Made by a program: the position numbers and the translations under genes
Shown: one piece after another, positions 25,143 through 34,102 of the stretch
Layout of the letters: each line of letters opens with the position of its first letter
Position numbering within the stretch: the stretch's first letter is position 1
NCBI GenBank assembly: GCA_001552775.1
Contig: KQ959276.1
Coordinates: 72,051-110,149 of the forward strand
Reading direction: 5' to 3'
DNA from: Bacteroidales bacterium KA00251
GTDB lineage: Bacteria; Bacteroidota; Bacteroidia; Bacteroidales; Porphyromonadaceae
DNA length: 38,099 bases
Notes under the pieces: model-generated
What the model saw: the letters and a program-made list of their open reading frames with translations, nothing else
What the model was told of the DNA's origin: nothing
Database searches by the model: none

Positions 25143-26129
25143 TCATAGCAAACGGATACTCTTTTTCATTAATCCCTTGTCTTTCTTTGGAGCAATAGGC
25201 ATGGCATAACTGATACACAATTCGTGCGTACCATAGTTTCCTCGTGCCAACTCCGATATAGGCATTTCAAAAGCATAGCATAGCTTTATTCTTCCCCATA
25301 GGGCTTTAAGGCTGAACCCCACAGCATTGTTGGGACGATACATCACCCCTGCAAAATATTTTTGAGCAATCCCTACTGCAAGTCCGATATCAATACGATA
25401 AGCCTTAAAATCGGTCACGGCTAGTAGCGAGGGATACCATGATAATAACGATTGGGATGGAATAAAATTGTATCCAGCTATCGCATTATAGGTTCTCGGT
25501 ATGCGAAGGTAGTAATTAGTTTCTAATTGAAGCTTTGGTGCAAAGAGGTGTTTAGCTCCGAAACCGACATAAAACTTGGGATGAGAAAAGAATATACCTA
25601 CACCTGTATCAAAGGTTCGACCGCTTACTAGTTTCGTAGGTATAGCAGGATCGTTGGGGTTGAGCTGATCTCCTTCGGGAATAACTACTTTAGTCCCATC
25701 AAAAGCACTATTTACAAGTCCTAACTCCACACCTACAGACAACTTTACCTTAAAAATTGCTAGCTGTAATGCATACTGTGCCTTCGCATCGACATGAGTA
25801 AAAAGTCCTTTTTTCTGTCCCACAAAGGCTATACCTATCCCATGAGAGAGTAAACCAGATCCGAGGGGAGCATCGGCAAGGAGCATCATATTAGCTGGAG
25901 CTCCTTTAATTCCTATCCACTGCTGTCGGTATAATGCTGTAATATGGAGGAGAGGATCGCTACCCACACTTGCTGCATTGTAGTGGTTTTTTGTCTCTTG
26001 CCAAGCACTACTCATTGCTTCGTTTTGAGCCAAAAGCTCCTTTCCGCCCACACTTAGTAGGAGGACTAGGCACATTAAGAAGCAAGTTTTGAGCGTGTTA
26101 TAAAAGTATTCCACTCCAATATCCTTCAT
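25143..26129 (-). CDS. porP: Type IX secretion system PorP/SprF-family outer-membrane protein
   Basis: PorP-type proteins are outer-membrane beta-barrels of about 300-350 residues that attach type IX components or substrates to the outer membrane. The 328 residues begin with a signal peptide (hydrophobic core FLMCLVLLLSVGG, likely cleaved after LLAQ) and continue with the family marker LYRQQWIGIKGAPANMMLL. Repeated short beta-strands follow, including VGVELGLVN, GVGIFFSHPKFYVGFG and ELCISYAMP. It is first in the minus-strand cluster porP-porK-porL-porM-porN, the order known from P. gingivalis. porK starts 85 bases after its stop. A later in-frame ATG would remove the long N-region of the signal peptide, so the exact start is uncertain. 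Confidence 0.93.
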   Translation of the reverse strand: MKDIGVEYFYNTLKTCFLMCLVLLLSVGGKELLAQNEAMSSAWQETKNHYNAASVGSDPLLHITALYRQQWIGIKGAPANMMLLADAPLGSGLLSHGIGIAFVGQKKGLFTHVDAKAQYALQLAIFKVKLSVGVELGLVNSAFDGTKVVIPEGDQLNPNDPAIPTKLVSGRTFDTGVGIFFSHPKFYVGFGAKHLFAPKLQLETNYYLRIPRTYNAIAGYNFIPSQSLLSWYPSLLAVTDFKAYRIDIGLAVGIAQKYFAGVMYRPNNAVGFSLKALWGRIKLCYAFEMPISELARGNYGTHELCISYAMPIAPKKDKGLMKKSIRLL

Positions 26130-26204
26130 GTGTGTACAACGTATGAAGAGTCTGTCTTATTATCCTTTTAAGAGGTCTAGTAATAAATCCCTGTTATAAA
26201 GAGG

Positions 26205-26239
26205 AAGCTTCGAAGGTTTATGAGAAATCTTCGAAGCTT
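26205..26239 (-). terminator. Hairpin terminator after the GYF-CD225 gene
   Basis: AAGCTTCGAAG (26205-26215) and CTTCGAAGCTT (26229-26239) are perfect complements with a 13-base loop. On the minus strand the stem is followed by CCTCTTTATA. It lies about 55 bases past the stop of the GYF-CD225 gene and ahead of porP. The rest of 26130-26295 contains nothing else I recognise. Confidence 0.7.
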
Positions 26240-26295
26240 TAGATTCATATTTCTATGAAGGGAGAGAAGATGGGCATCTTCTCTGCGATTAGTGA

Positions 26296-26853
26296 TTAAT
26301 TATAGTCGTAGTCACCTAAGTCGAAATTGTCAAAAAAAGTGAGTCCAGCTAGAGTCCCTGTAAAAATCAAAATGCACCACATGATTACCGCTAAAAAGCC
26401 TACAACTATAGATGCGATCATCCAATTTCTTGCTAGATTACTATACTTTTTTGCTAGTATGTATTCTTTCATCGCAAAGTACTTGCCCACTTTACTTGCG
26501 TAGACGATAGCAGGTATACCAAGAGGCCAGCAACAGAAAATAGTTACAAGTATAGCCCAAGGAAGATAACTTGGAGGAGGGGTCGTAGTCAAAAGAGAAG
26601 CATAATTTCGGTGTTCTTTTTGGCTAGAACATGAATTGGCTTCTTGGGGAGCTTGTGGAGGCTCTGTTTTTTGATGAGCATGCGTCATTTCTGGGGCAAA
26701 GAGCTGACTAAGCTCAGGAAATTCTTTTGCAGGTTTCCAGTTTGGTAAACCTTCTTGCCATACAAGTGTCTCAGGTTCGAGTGGCGCTTTTAGCAACTCT
26801 TCCAACTCCATAGGTCCTACCTGCTCTCCATTTTTGTGGTAATAGTACTGCAT
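26296..26853 (-). CDS. GYF_2 and CD225/dispanin domain membrane protein
   Basis: Residues 1-50 form a GYF_2 (DUF4339) domain with the marks YYYHKNGEQVGPM, LVWQEGLPNWKPA and a closing Leu-Phe. A Pro/Gln/Ser linker follows, then a CD225/dispanin unit with two membrane helices: PWAILVTIFCCWPLGIPAIV, the sequence VYASKVG, and later WMIASIVVGFLAVIMWCIL. Function is unknown; the GYF_2 domain probably binds a protein partner in the cytoplasm. I chose ATG 26853 because a good -7 element lies only 10 bases ahead of the other ATG (26877), which would put that start at or before the transcription start. It is a single-gene unit with its own promoter and terminator. Confidence 0.85.
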   Translation of the reverse strand: MQYYYHKNGEQVGPMELEELLKAPLEPETLVWQEGLPNWKPAKEFPELSQLFAPEMTHAHQKTEPPQAPQEANSCSSQKEHRNYASLLTTTPPPSYLPWAILVTIFCCWPLGIPAIVYASKVGKYFAMKEYILAKKYSNLARNWMIASIVVGFLAVIMWCILIFTGTLAGLTFFDNFDLGDYDYN

Positions 26854-26886
26854 AACGTTTTTACTATTGTTGTTCAATATCTCTTA

Positions 26887-26894
26887 CAAAGATA
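26887..26894 (-). promoter_or_regulatory. Bacteroidota -7 promoter element (TATCTTTG) for the GYF-CD225 gene
   Basis: On the minus strand TATCTTTG (complement of CAAAGATA) is an exact TAnnTTTG match about 34 bases upstream of ATG 26853. It decides between the two possible start codons of that gene. Confidence 0.6.
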
Positions 26895-27021
26895 CGACAA
26901 AAGCTTCTTTTTATTCCTATTTTCAAGTTGCTTGCTAGTTTACCCAAGAGGCTGTAAAAGCTCTAAAGCACCTCACCCTATATTTTCTTTATTGATCTCT
27001 GCTCGCATAATGAAGTTTTTA

Positions 27022-27774
27022 CTAGCATTCTTTTTTTCTCTCTTTGAGATAATAGGGAGCAACATAACTAGCGTATTCATCAGTATAACTATTGTCTCGA
27101 TTTCTTATAGTTAAAGTATCTAACTGTGAAATAGTGACAGGGGGGACGTCACAAGTCGGCACCCACTCCGACAGGAGTCGCTTGGGAGCTTTTCCCTCTA
27201 TTGTGACTACAGCCATTGCTCTGCTCAATCTCAATCCTCGCGAGTAAGCTTCGGTAATTAGCTTATTCCTTTGATCATAAGGAGTAATCATTGCTAGTTT
27301 TCCTTCAGGAGGAAGAAGGTAAGCGGCAGATTCAAAGATCTCTGACGTAGCTAAGCTTCGGCTATAACGGGCAAGCTCTCTTGATGGGTGTCGAGTAGCA
27401 GGTCCTTCGCTATAATATGGAGGATTGCACACAATAAGATCTACTACACTAGTTGCATAGCACTTGGGATAGAGTGTCACAAAGTCTCCTTCAATAACCC
27501 GAATAGAATGCATATAAGGGTAGTTTTCAAGATTTCTTCTTAGGCAAGATGCACTTGGAGGATCTATTTCAAAAGCATCTATTGGCAATGAAGGGAATCG
27601 CTTTGCGAGAAGAAAAGCAATCAACCCTGTACCTGCGCCCAAGTCAATTGCACGAGCTGGACATACACTAGGCATAGCCCAAGCAGCAAGGAGTATACCA
27701 TCCGTGGATATTCGCATACCACAGCCCTCTTGCGAAAGAGAAAATCCTTGAAAATGGAAGGTGTTTCCACCCAT
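27022..27774 (-). CDS. trmN6: tRNA1(Val) (adenine37-N6)-methyltransferase, TrmN6/YfiC type
   Basis: A class I SAM methyltransferase of about 250 residues. It has the family-specific N-terminus (FHFQGFSLSQEGCGMRISTD), motif I AIDLGAGTGLIAFLLA, an acidic EIDPPS after the next strand, and the N6-adenine catalytic motif NPPYYSEG, followed by the usual RHPSRELARY. In E. coli the enzyme methylates A37 of tRNA1-Val. I chose ATG 27774 (MGGNTFHFQGF); the frame extends two codons to a TTG. It follows carB by about 40 bases in the same direction but has a good -7 element of its own in that gap. Confidence 0.88.
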   Translation of the reverse strand: MGGNTFHFQGFSLSQEGCGMRISTDGILLAAWAMPSVCPARAIDLGAGTGLIAFLLAKRFPSLPIDAFEIDPPSASCLRRNLENYPYMHSIRVIEGDFVTLYPKCYATSVVDLIVCNPPYYSEGPATRHPSRELARYSRSLATSEIFESAAYLLPPEGKLAMITPYDQRNKLITEAYSRGLRLSRAMAVVTIEGKAPKRLLSEWVPTCDVPPVTISQLDTLTIRNRDNSYTDEYASYVAPYYLKERKKEC

Positions 27775-27806
27775 AAGCAAGAGCTTGGACTATCCTACTC
27801 TGTCAA

Positions 27807-27814
27807 CAAAGATA
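27807..27814 (-). promoter_or_regulatory. Bacteroidota -7 promoter element (TATCTTTG) for trmN6
   Basis: TATCTTTG on the minus strand lies 33 bases ahead of the trmN6 ATG and just after the carB stop. It matches TAnnTTTG exactly, so trmN6 can be transcribed separately from carAB. Confidence 0.5.
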
Positions 27815-27815
27815 C

Positions 27816-30800
27816 TTAGTTGTATGCACTCCACGGCTTGATTTTTATCTCATCCAAGTTGACTCTACAAAATGCTCCAATAAAAGCACTTGCCAGCCTT
27901 GAATTAGTTATGAGCGAAATATTGAGATCCACTGCACTACGACGCAATTGATAGCCGTTTGTAAGCTCTCCTTGAGAGAGGTTTTTATTGATGTTAATTA
28001 CGAGATCTACCTCTTTTTCGTGCAATAACTCCAACGCCTGAGGCTTACCTTCTTCATTGGGCCAATAAGCACGCACAGAGGGAACGCCATTTTCTTGAAG
28101 GAAGCGATGTGTTCCTTCCGTAGCATAGAGTCTATACCCCTTGCTTGCAAGCATACGGCAAGGTTCTAGAAGATCTGCTTTCTGCTTATAGCCTCCAGAC
28201 GAAATAAGGATGCTCTTGTGAGGGATCGTATGCCCTACACTAAGCATAGCTTTGAGGATTGCTTCGTCTGTATCATCGCCTAAGCAACCTACTTCACCAG
28301 TAGAAGTCATATCTACACCGAGTATGGGGTCGGCTTGGCGAAGTCTTGAGAAGGAAAACTGCGATGCCTTGATACCTACATAGTCAAGGTCAAATGCACT
28401 CTTGTGGGGCATCTTGTACTCTTCTCCTAGCATGATTCGAGTCGCCAACTCAATGAAGTTGATTTTAAGTACCTTGCTAACAAAGGGGAAACTTCTTGAG
28501 GCACGGAGGTTGCATTCTATCACTTTTATCTCATTGTCCTTCGCCAAGAATTGGATATTGAAAGGACCAGAGATATGTAAAGCTTCCGCTATTTTACGGC
28601 TTATACGCTTTATTCTTCGTACCGTCTCCACATAAAGCTTTTGTGCGGGGAACTGAATTGTGGCATCTCCTGAGTGAACTCCAGCAAACTCAATATGCTC
28701 GCTAATCGCATAGGCTACGATCTGCCCTTTGTCCGCTACAGCATCCATCTCAATCTCTTTAGCATTTTCCAAGAATCGACTTACAACTACAGGATGTTTT
28801 TGCGACACATTGGCTGCCAACTTTAGGAAACGCTCCAACTGGTCGCTATTGGAACACACATTCATAGCTGCTCCACTAAGGACATAACTGGGGCGAACAA
28901 GTACAGGATAACCAACCTCTTCAATAAAGTCTTTAATATCTTCTAAGGAGGTCAACTCTCGCCATGCAGGCTGATCTACTCCCAATTTATCTACCAAAGC
29001 GGAAAATCGGTGTCGATCTTCAGCATTATCTATATCTTCTGCTTGAGTACCAAGGATAGGAACATTCTCCTTATCTAGGCGGACGGCAAGGTTATTAGGG
29101 ATTTGTCCACCCGTACTGAGTATCACTCCATGAGGGGTTTCTAAATCCACAATGTCCATTACTCTTTCAAAGGAGAGTTCATCAAAATAGAGACGATCAC
29201 TCTCGTCATAGTCAGTGCTTACCGTTTCGGGATTGTAGTTGATCATCACAGAGTGATAACCTGCCTTTCGTATTGTATGGAGAGCATTTACCCCACACCA
29301 GTCAAACTCTACTGAGCTACCTATGCGATAAGCACCAGAGCCTAATACAACGACTGTCTTTGCTTCCTTTCTTATTGTAGCATAATCAAGATCATGCTCA
29401 CAACCATGGTAGGTAAGATAAAGATAATTGGTACGAGCAGGAAACTCAGCAGCCACAGTATCAATCTTTTTAACCCAAGGATGTATGCCACGAGCGATAC
29501 GATAGTCTCTCACTTTTCTCAAAGCCTCATCCATATTATCATAGCGATACTTGAAGAGTGCACGAGCTATCTGGAAATCGCTAAAGCCAGCTTTTTTAGC
29601 CGTCAGAAGAAGTTCATCTGAAACCTCCTCTAGTTCATTGTAGGCTTCAAGTTTTTCAGCTATATCTATGATATTTCGCAACCGGTAAAGAAACCAACAA
29701 TCGATCTTAGTTAAGCGATGTATATCTTCTACACTATAGCCTTGCCTAAACGCTTTGCTCACCACAAAGATGCGACTGTCTGTAGGTTCACGGAGGGTAC
29801 GATCAAGATCTTTTACTACAATCTCCTTATTTTCGCAAAAGCCATGCATTCCCTGCCCTATCATCCTAAGTCCTTTTTGGATAGCTTCCTCAAAAGACCT
29901 CCCGATAGCCATTACCTCTCCCACGCTTTTCATACTACTTCCCAAAAGGTGAGATACTCCATGGAACTTACTAAGATCCCAGCGAGGGATCTTGCAGACA
30001 CAATAGTCCAATGCAGGCTCAAAGAAGGCAGTTGTTTTGCCTGTAACATTGTTTTGAATAGCATAAAGTGGATGCCCCAATGCGATCTTTGCCGCAACAT
30101 AAGCCAGAGGGTATCCTGTCGCTTTACTAGCAAGTGCAGAAGATCGCGAAAGTCTAGCATTAACTTCTATAACACGATAGTCTTCACTCTGCGGATCAAG
30201 TGCATACTGTACGTTACACTCTCCCACAACTCCTAAGTGACGTATTATCTTGATTGAGAGTTCACGAAGTTTATTGTATTCGCTATTGGAAAGCGTTTGA
30301 GAAGGAGCTACTACAATACTTTCGCCCGTATGGATCCCCAGTGGGTCAAAGTTTTCCATATTGCAGACTGTAATGCAATTATCCTCAGCATCACGCACCA
30401 CTTCATATTCAATTTCTTTCCATCCTTTGAGACTTTTCTCAATAAGGACTTGAGGTGAGAAAGAAAAAGCCTTTTCACATAGAGCCTCAAGCTCTTCATC
30501 GTTGTTGCAAAAGCCACTACCTAAACCACCCAAAGCATAGGCTGCTCGCACAATAATAGGATACCCAAGGCGATTGGCTGCGATTTTAGCCGAATCTAGC
30601 GACTCAACGGCTTCTCCTGCAATGGTTTTTACATCAATCTCGGCAAGTTTTTCATTAAATAGCTCACGATCTTCTGTAGCAATGATCGTTTCTATCGGCG
30701 TACCTAGCACCTTTACTCCATATTTTTCAAGGACACCCTTTCTGTAGAGACTCACCCCACAGTTGAGTGCCGTCTGTCCTCCAAAGGCCAAGAGTATCGC

Positions 30801-31049
30801 ATCGGGGCGTTCTTTGGCGATAACTTTTTCAACAAATATAGGAGTAACAGGCAAGAAGTAAACTTCATCGGCTACTTCTTGGGAAGTTTGCACAGTTGCA
30901 ATATTCGGATTGATAAGGATGGTCTTTATTCCCTCTTCACGAACAGCTTTGAGGGCTTGGCTACCACTATAGTCAAACTCACCCGCCTCTCCGATTTTTA
31001 GAGCTCCAGACCCTAGTACTAATACCTTGTTAAAAGTGTGCTGTTTCAT
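27816..31049 (-). CDS. carB: Carbamoyl-phosphate synthase large subunit
   Basis: CarB makes carbamoyl phosphate from ammonia (delivered by CarA), bicarbonate and two ATP, for pyrimidine and arginine synthesis. The 1077 residues show the duplicated synthetase: first half KVLVLGSGALKIGEAGEFDYSG at the start, then APSQTLSN and VIEVNARLSRSSALASKATG; second half VVVLGSGAYRIGSSVEFDW, SGDATIQFPAQ and VIECNLRASRSFPFVSKV. The C-terminal methylglyoxal-synthase-like regulatory domain follows (about 940-1077, DLVININK). Full length and without lesions. It starts 10 bases after the carA stop. Confidence 0.97.
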   Translation of the reverse strand: MKQHTFNKVLVLGSGALKIGEAGEFDYSGSQALKAVREEGIKTILINPNIATVQTSQEVADEVYFLPVTPIFVEKVIAKERPDAILLAFGGQTALNCGVSLYRKGVLEKYGVKVLGTPIETIIATEDRELFNEKLAEIDVKTIAGEAVESLDSAKIAANRLGYPIIVRAAYALGGLGSGFCNNDEELEALCEKAFSFSPQVLIEKSLKGWKEIEYEVVRDAEDNCITVCNMENFDPLGIHTGESIVVAPSQTLSNSEYNKLRELSIKIIRHLGVVGECNVQYALDPQSEDYRVIEVNARLSRSSALASKATGYPLAYVAAKIALGHPLYAIQNNVTGKTTAFFEPALDYCVCKIPRWDLSKFHGVSHLLGSSMKSVGEVMAIGRSFEEAIQKGLRMIGQGMHGFCENKEIVVKDLDRTLREPTDSRIFVVSKAFRQGYSVEDIHRLTKIDCWFLYRLRNIIDIAEKLEAYNELEEVSDELLLTAKKAGFSDFQIARALFKYRYDNMDEALRKVRDYRIARGIHPWVKKIDTVAAEFPARTNYLYLTYHGCEHDLDYATIRKEAKTVVVLGSGAYRIGSSVEFDWCGVNALHTIRKAGYHSVMINYNPETVSTDYDESDRLYFDELSFERVMDIVDLETPHGVILSTGGQIPNNLAVRLDKENVPILGTQAEDIDNAEDRHRFSALVDKLGVDQPAWRELTSLEDIKDFIEEVGYPVLVRPSYVLSGAAMNVCSNSDQLERFLKLAANVSQKHPVVVSRFLENAKEIEMDAVADKGQIVAYAISEHIEFAGVHSGDATIQFPAQKLYVETVRRIKRISRKIAEALHISGPFNIQFLAKDNEIKVIECNLRASRSFPFVSKVLKINFIELATRIMLGEEYKMPHKSAFDLDYVGIKASQFSFSRLRQADPILGVDMTSTGEVGCLGDDTDEAILKAMLSVGHTIPHKSILISSGGYKQKADLLEPCRMLASKGYRLYATEGTHRFLQENGVPSVRAYWPNEEGKPQALELLHEKEVDLVININKNLSQGELTNGYQLRRSAVDLNISLITNSRLASAFIGAFCRVNLDEIKIKPWSAYN

Positions 31050-31059
31050 AGGTTGCTAG

Positions 31060-32151
31060 CTATTTATTGATGACTGCTCTAAGGAACTGATCAAATAAGA
31101 AAAGAGTGTCTGTGGGACCGCCACAACACTCGGGGTGAAATTGAGTACTGAAAAATGGCTTGTTGATATGACGGATGCCAGCGTTGGTACCATCATTGAG
31201 ATTTACAAACCACTCCTTCCAATCTGACGGTAAGCTCTCACCAGCTACACAATAGCAGTGGTTTTGTGATGTAATGTAGCACTTTTTGCTATCCATCTCT
31301 TGTACTGGTTGGTTATGCCCATGATGTCCATACTGAAGTTTCTTTATTGAAGCTCCGACGGCTAAGGCAAATAGTTGATGCCCCATACATACACCAAAGC
31401 ATGGTTTATCGTCTTTAAAAGCCTTTTGAATATTGGCAATCGTATGAGTGCATTTTTCTGGATTACCAGGACCATTGCTCACAAATAAAGCATCGTATTC
31501 CATTGAGGTAAAGTCGTACTCAGCAGGAACACGAATAAGAGTTACATCAGGATGAATAAGTCTTCTGAGAATATTGTGCTTAGTACCACAATCAATAAAA
31601 AGTATTCTCTTGGCTCCTTCACCATAGGAGATCACCTCTTTGCAAGATGCTTCCGCCACAAGGTTTCTATCCTCAAAATGTTCATCCTCGGCAGATTCTG
31701 CTACGCCTTCTATGACTATAGACCCCTTCATCACACCCTTTTCGCGAATATGCTTAGTAAGGGCTCTTGTATCCACTCCGTAAAGGGCTGGCACTTTCTC
31801 ATTGATGAGACATTGTGCTAGACTCGACTCTGCATTCCAGTGACTATAATGCTCGCTATAATCTGATACAATATAGCCCTGCACCCACATTTTGTCGCTC
31901 TCCAAGTAGCGGGAAAGCCCAGTATTGGGTACGCTATCACATGGAGGCATCCCATAGTTTCCTATCATCGGAAATGTCTGAACTAATATCTGTCCCATAT
32001 AGCTGGGATCAGTGAGACTTTCTGGATAACCTACCATAGCAGTATTTACTACCACTTCACCAATTTTGTTTTTAGGAAAGCCAAAAGATTTTCCTTCATA
32101 ACGCGTACCATCTTCTAGTAAAAGATAGCCCTTTGCACTCTTTTTTTCCAT
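31060..32151 (-). CDS. carA: Carbamoyl-phosphate synthase small (glutaminase) subunit
   Basis: CarA hydrolyses glutamine and channels ammonia to CarB. The 363-residue protein has the N-terminal CPSase_sm domain (GKSFGFPKNKIGEVVVNTAM, then DPSYMGQILVQTFPMIGNYG) and a C-terminal class I glutaminase. The catalytic Cys is in CFGVCMGHQLFALAVG, and the His and Glu are in FSTQFHPECCGG. The context VSNGPGNPEKC is the oxyanion strand. It lies between purF (11 bases upstream) and carB (10 bases downstream), indicating one transcript. Confidence 0.96.
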   Translation of the reverse strand: MEKKSAKGYLLLEDGTRYEGKSFGFPKNKIGEVVVNTAMVGYPESLTDPSYMGQILVQTFPMIGNYGMPPCDSVPNTGLSRYLESDKMWVQGYIVSDYSEHYSHWNAESSLAQCLINEKVPALYGVDTRALTKHIREKGVMKGSIVIEGVAESAEDEHFEDRNLVAEASCKEVISYGEGAKRILFIDCGTKHNILRRLIHPDVTLIRVPAEYDFTSMEYDALFVSNGPGNPEKCTHTIANIQKAFKDDKPCFGVCMGHQLFALAVGASIKKLQYGHHGHNQPVQEMDSKKCYITSQNHCYCVAGESLPSDWKEWFVNLNDGTNAGIRHINKPFFSTQFHPECCGGPTDTLFLFDQFLRAVINK

Positions 32152-32162
32152 GAGATCTGCTC

Positions 32163-34070
32163 CTATAGTGAGAGAAAGTTATTTTCTATATACTGAATAA
32201 AGGCCTCATTTACGAGGTGGGAACCTCCTGCTGTAGGATAATTGCCATCAAAATACCAAATTCCAGGATGGTTGGGAATAGCTTTTTGCAAGCCCTCCAT
32301 TGATTGATAAACGATTCTCACCTCAGCTCGCATAGATTCGGGTCGTATCAGCTCCACAATCATTGCTGAAAGTTCGTCTCTAGTAAAGGGAGCATAAACT
32401 TCTTTGACCACATTTTCCACATATTGATCTAAAGGTACGTTTCGATACTGTAAAGCTTTTTTATACAATTCTAGGAGTAGCGACTCCGTGCCTCGCTGTT
32501 TGTGCAAAGCTACCGCAGCTCTAAATGCTACAAATTCTTCCATCTTAGTCATGTCAATCCCATAGTAATCGGGATAGCGAATTTGGGGCGAACTGGATAC
32601 GATCACCACCTTTACAGGACCTAGTCGATCTAATATACTGAGGATACTCTGCTTAAGTGTGGTACCTCTCACTATACTATCGTCTATGATAACAAGGTTA
32701 TCTTGATTTCTTCTGATAGATCCATATGTAACATCATAAACATGTGCGGCAAGTGTATCTCGACTGTCTCCTTCTGCAATGAAAGTACGTAGCTTAATAT
32801 CCTTAATTGCCACCTTTTCACTTCTCACCTTCCTTGAGAGCACTTGCTTCAACTGTTGCTGCTTCTCTTCTTCACTTAAAGAGCTTGAATAGAGAGATGT
32901 TATGGCTTCTTTTTTTTGCTGATTAAGGAATTCATTGAGTCCTTCAAGCATACCATAATAAGCTACTTCTGCAGTATTGGGGATGAAGCTAAAGACCGTA
33001 TTATCAAGATCGTTATCAATACTCTTAAGGATATCACTTACAAGTTCTCTTCCAAGTGATTTTCTCTCCTTGTATATATCTATATCACTTCCTCTAGAGA
33101 AGTATATTCTTTCAAAAGAGCATGCCTTATTGGTATTAGCAGGAAGTATTCTTTCTATTCTGTAATCCCCATTCTTATTTACAAGAAGAGCCTCCCCTCT
33201 TTCAAGCTCTTTTATCTTGTCAGAGGTCACGTTCATTGCAGTTTGTATAACGGGGCGTTCGCTTGCTGCTACTACGATCTCCTCATCTACGTAATAGAAA
33301 GCAGGACGTATACCTTGAGGATCTCTAAAGACGAAATTATCGCCACTGCCAGACATACCACACATTACATAGCCTCCATCCCAAAGTGGTGAGCATTTTT
33401 TTAGCACCCTAGCCATATCCACACGATCCTCAATAAATCGGGTCACCTCCATACCATCAACATTGTACTCGGTACGTCCGATTTTGTAGAGACGCTCTAC
33501 TTCACGATCAAGAGCATGCCCTATCTGATCCAGTAAAATATGGGTATCACTAGTATTTCTAGGGTGCTGTCCGTTGTCGGTAATACTTTTGAATACAGCC
33601 TCCACATTTGTAAGGTTGAAGTTTCCACACAGAGCAAGGGTTTTAGCTCGCCAATTACTCCTCCTTACCATAGGATGGACAAAGGTAAGCCCTGTAAACT
33701 TGGTAGTGCTATAGCGAAGATGACCCAAGTAGTTTTCTCCAAGAAAAGGGATAGAGCCACTTGCAAAGGAAGCATCATATAACTGATCGTAGCTATATTG
33801 AGCAATCTTTTTATGAGCTTCGCTAAATATATCTGCAATGGCATTGCTACCTAGTGCCCTTTCGCGAAAGAGGTACTCATCACCAGGCGATGCATCTTGT
33901 TTTACAACAGCAAATCCAGCACCTTCTTGTCCCCTATTGTGCTGCTTCTCCATCAAAAGATAAAGTTTATTAAGCCCATATAGGGGAGTTCCATACTTCT
34001 CTATGTAGTATGCAAGGGGCTTTCTTAATCGTACGAGGGCGATTCCACAGTCGTGTTTTAGCTGTTCCAT
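32163..34070 (-). CDS. purF: Amidophosphoribosyltransferase (PurF family, long Bacteroidota form)
   Basis: It catalyses the first committed step of purine synthesis, PRPP plus glutamine to phosphoribosylamine. The N-terminal Ntn-type glutaminase has Cys8 (HDCGIALVRL), so a short propeptide of seven residues must be removed for activity; QHNRGQEGAGF and GHLRYSTT follow. The phosphoribosyltransferase half holds the PRPP loop VIIDDSIVRGTTL. At 635 residues it is well above the E. coli enzyme (505), because of inserted segments after the glutaminase (QQKKEAITSLYSSSLSEEE) and a C-terminal extension. I know such long forms next to carA in Bacteroidales; a role limited to PRPP-amidotransferase is likely but not proven. 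carA starts 11 bases after its stop. Confidence 0.88.
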   Translation of the reverse strand: MEQLKHDCGIALVRLRKPLAYYIEKYGTPLYGLNKLYLLMEKQHNRGQEGAGFAVVKQDASPGDEYLFRERALGSNAIADIFSEAHKKIAQYSYDQLYDASFASGSIPFLGENYLGHLRYSTTKFTGLTFVHPMVRRSNWRAKTLALCGNFNLTNVEAVFKSITDNGQHPRNTSDTHILLDQIGHALDREVERLYKIGRTEYNVDGMEVTRFIEDRVDMARVLKKCSPLWDGGYVMCGMSGSGDNFVFRDPQGIRPAFYYVDEEIVVAASERPVIQTAMNVTSDKIKELERGEALLVNKNGDYRIERILPANTNKACSFERIYFSRGSDIDIYKERKSLGRELVSDILKSIDNDLDNTVFSFIPNTAEVAYYGMLEGLNEFLNQQKKEAITSLYSSSLSEEEKQQQLKQVLSRKVRSEKVAIKDIKLRTFIAEGDSRDTLAAHVYDVTYGSIRRNQDNLVIIDDSIVRGTTLKQSILSILDRLGPVKVVIVSSSPQIRYPDYYGIDMTKMEEFVAFRAAVALHKQRGTESLLLELYKKALQYRNVPLDQYVENVVKEVYAPFTRDELSAMIVELIRPESMRAEVRIVYQSMEGLQKAIPNHPGIWYFDGNYPTAGGSHLVNEAFIQYIENNFLSL

Positions 34071-34102
34071 CTCAGTTGTTTAAAGTATGATACTTTTGTT
34101 CA

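Noticed and set aside
29718-30236. A 172-residue plus-strand ORF inside carB
   Set aside because: It is antisense to the ATP-grasp region of carB, whose reading frame is unambiguous and complete.
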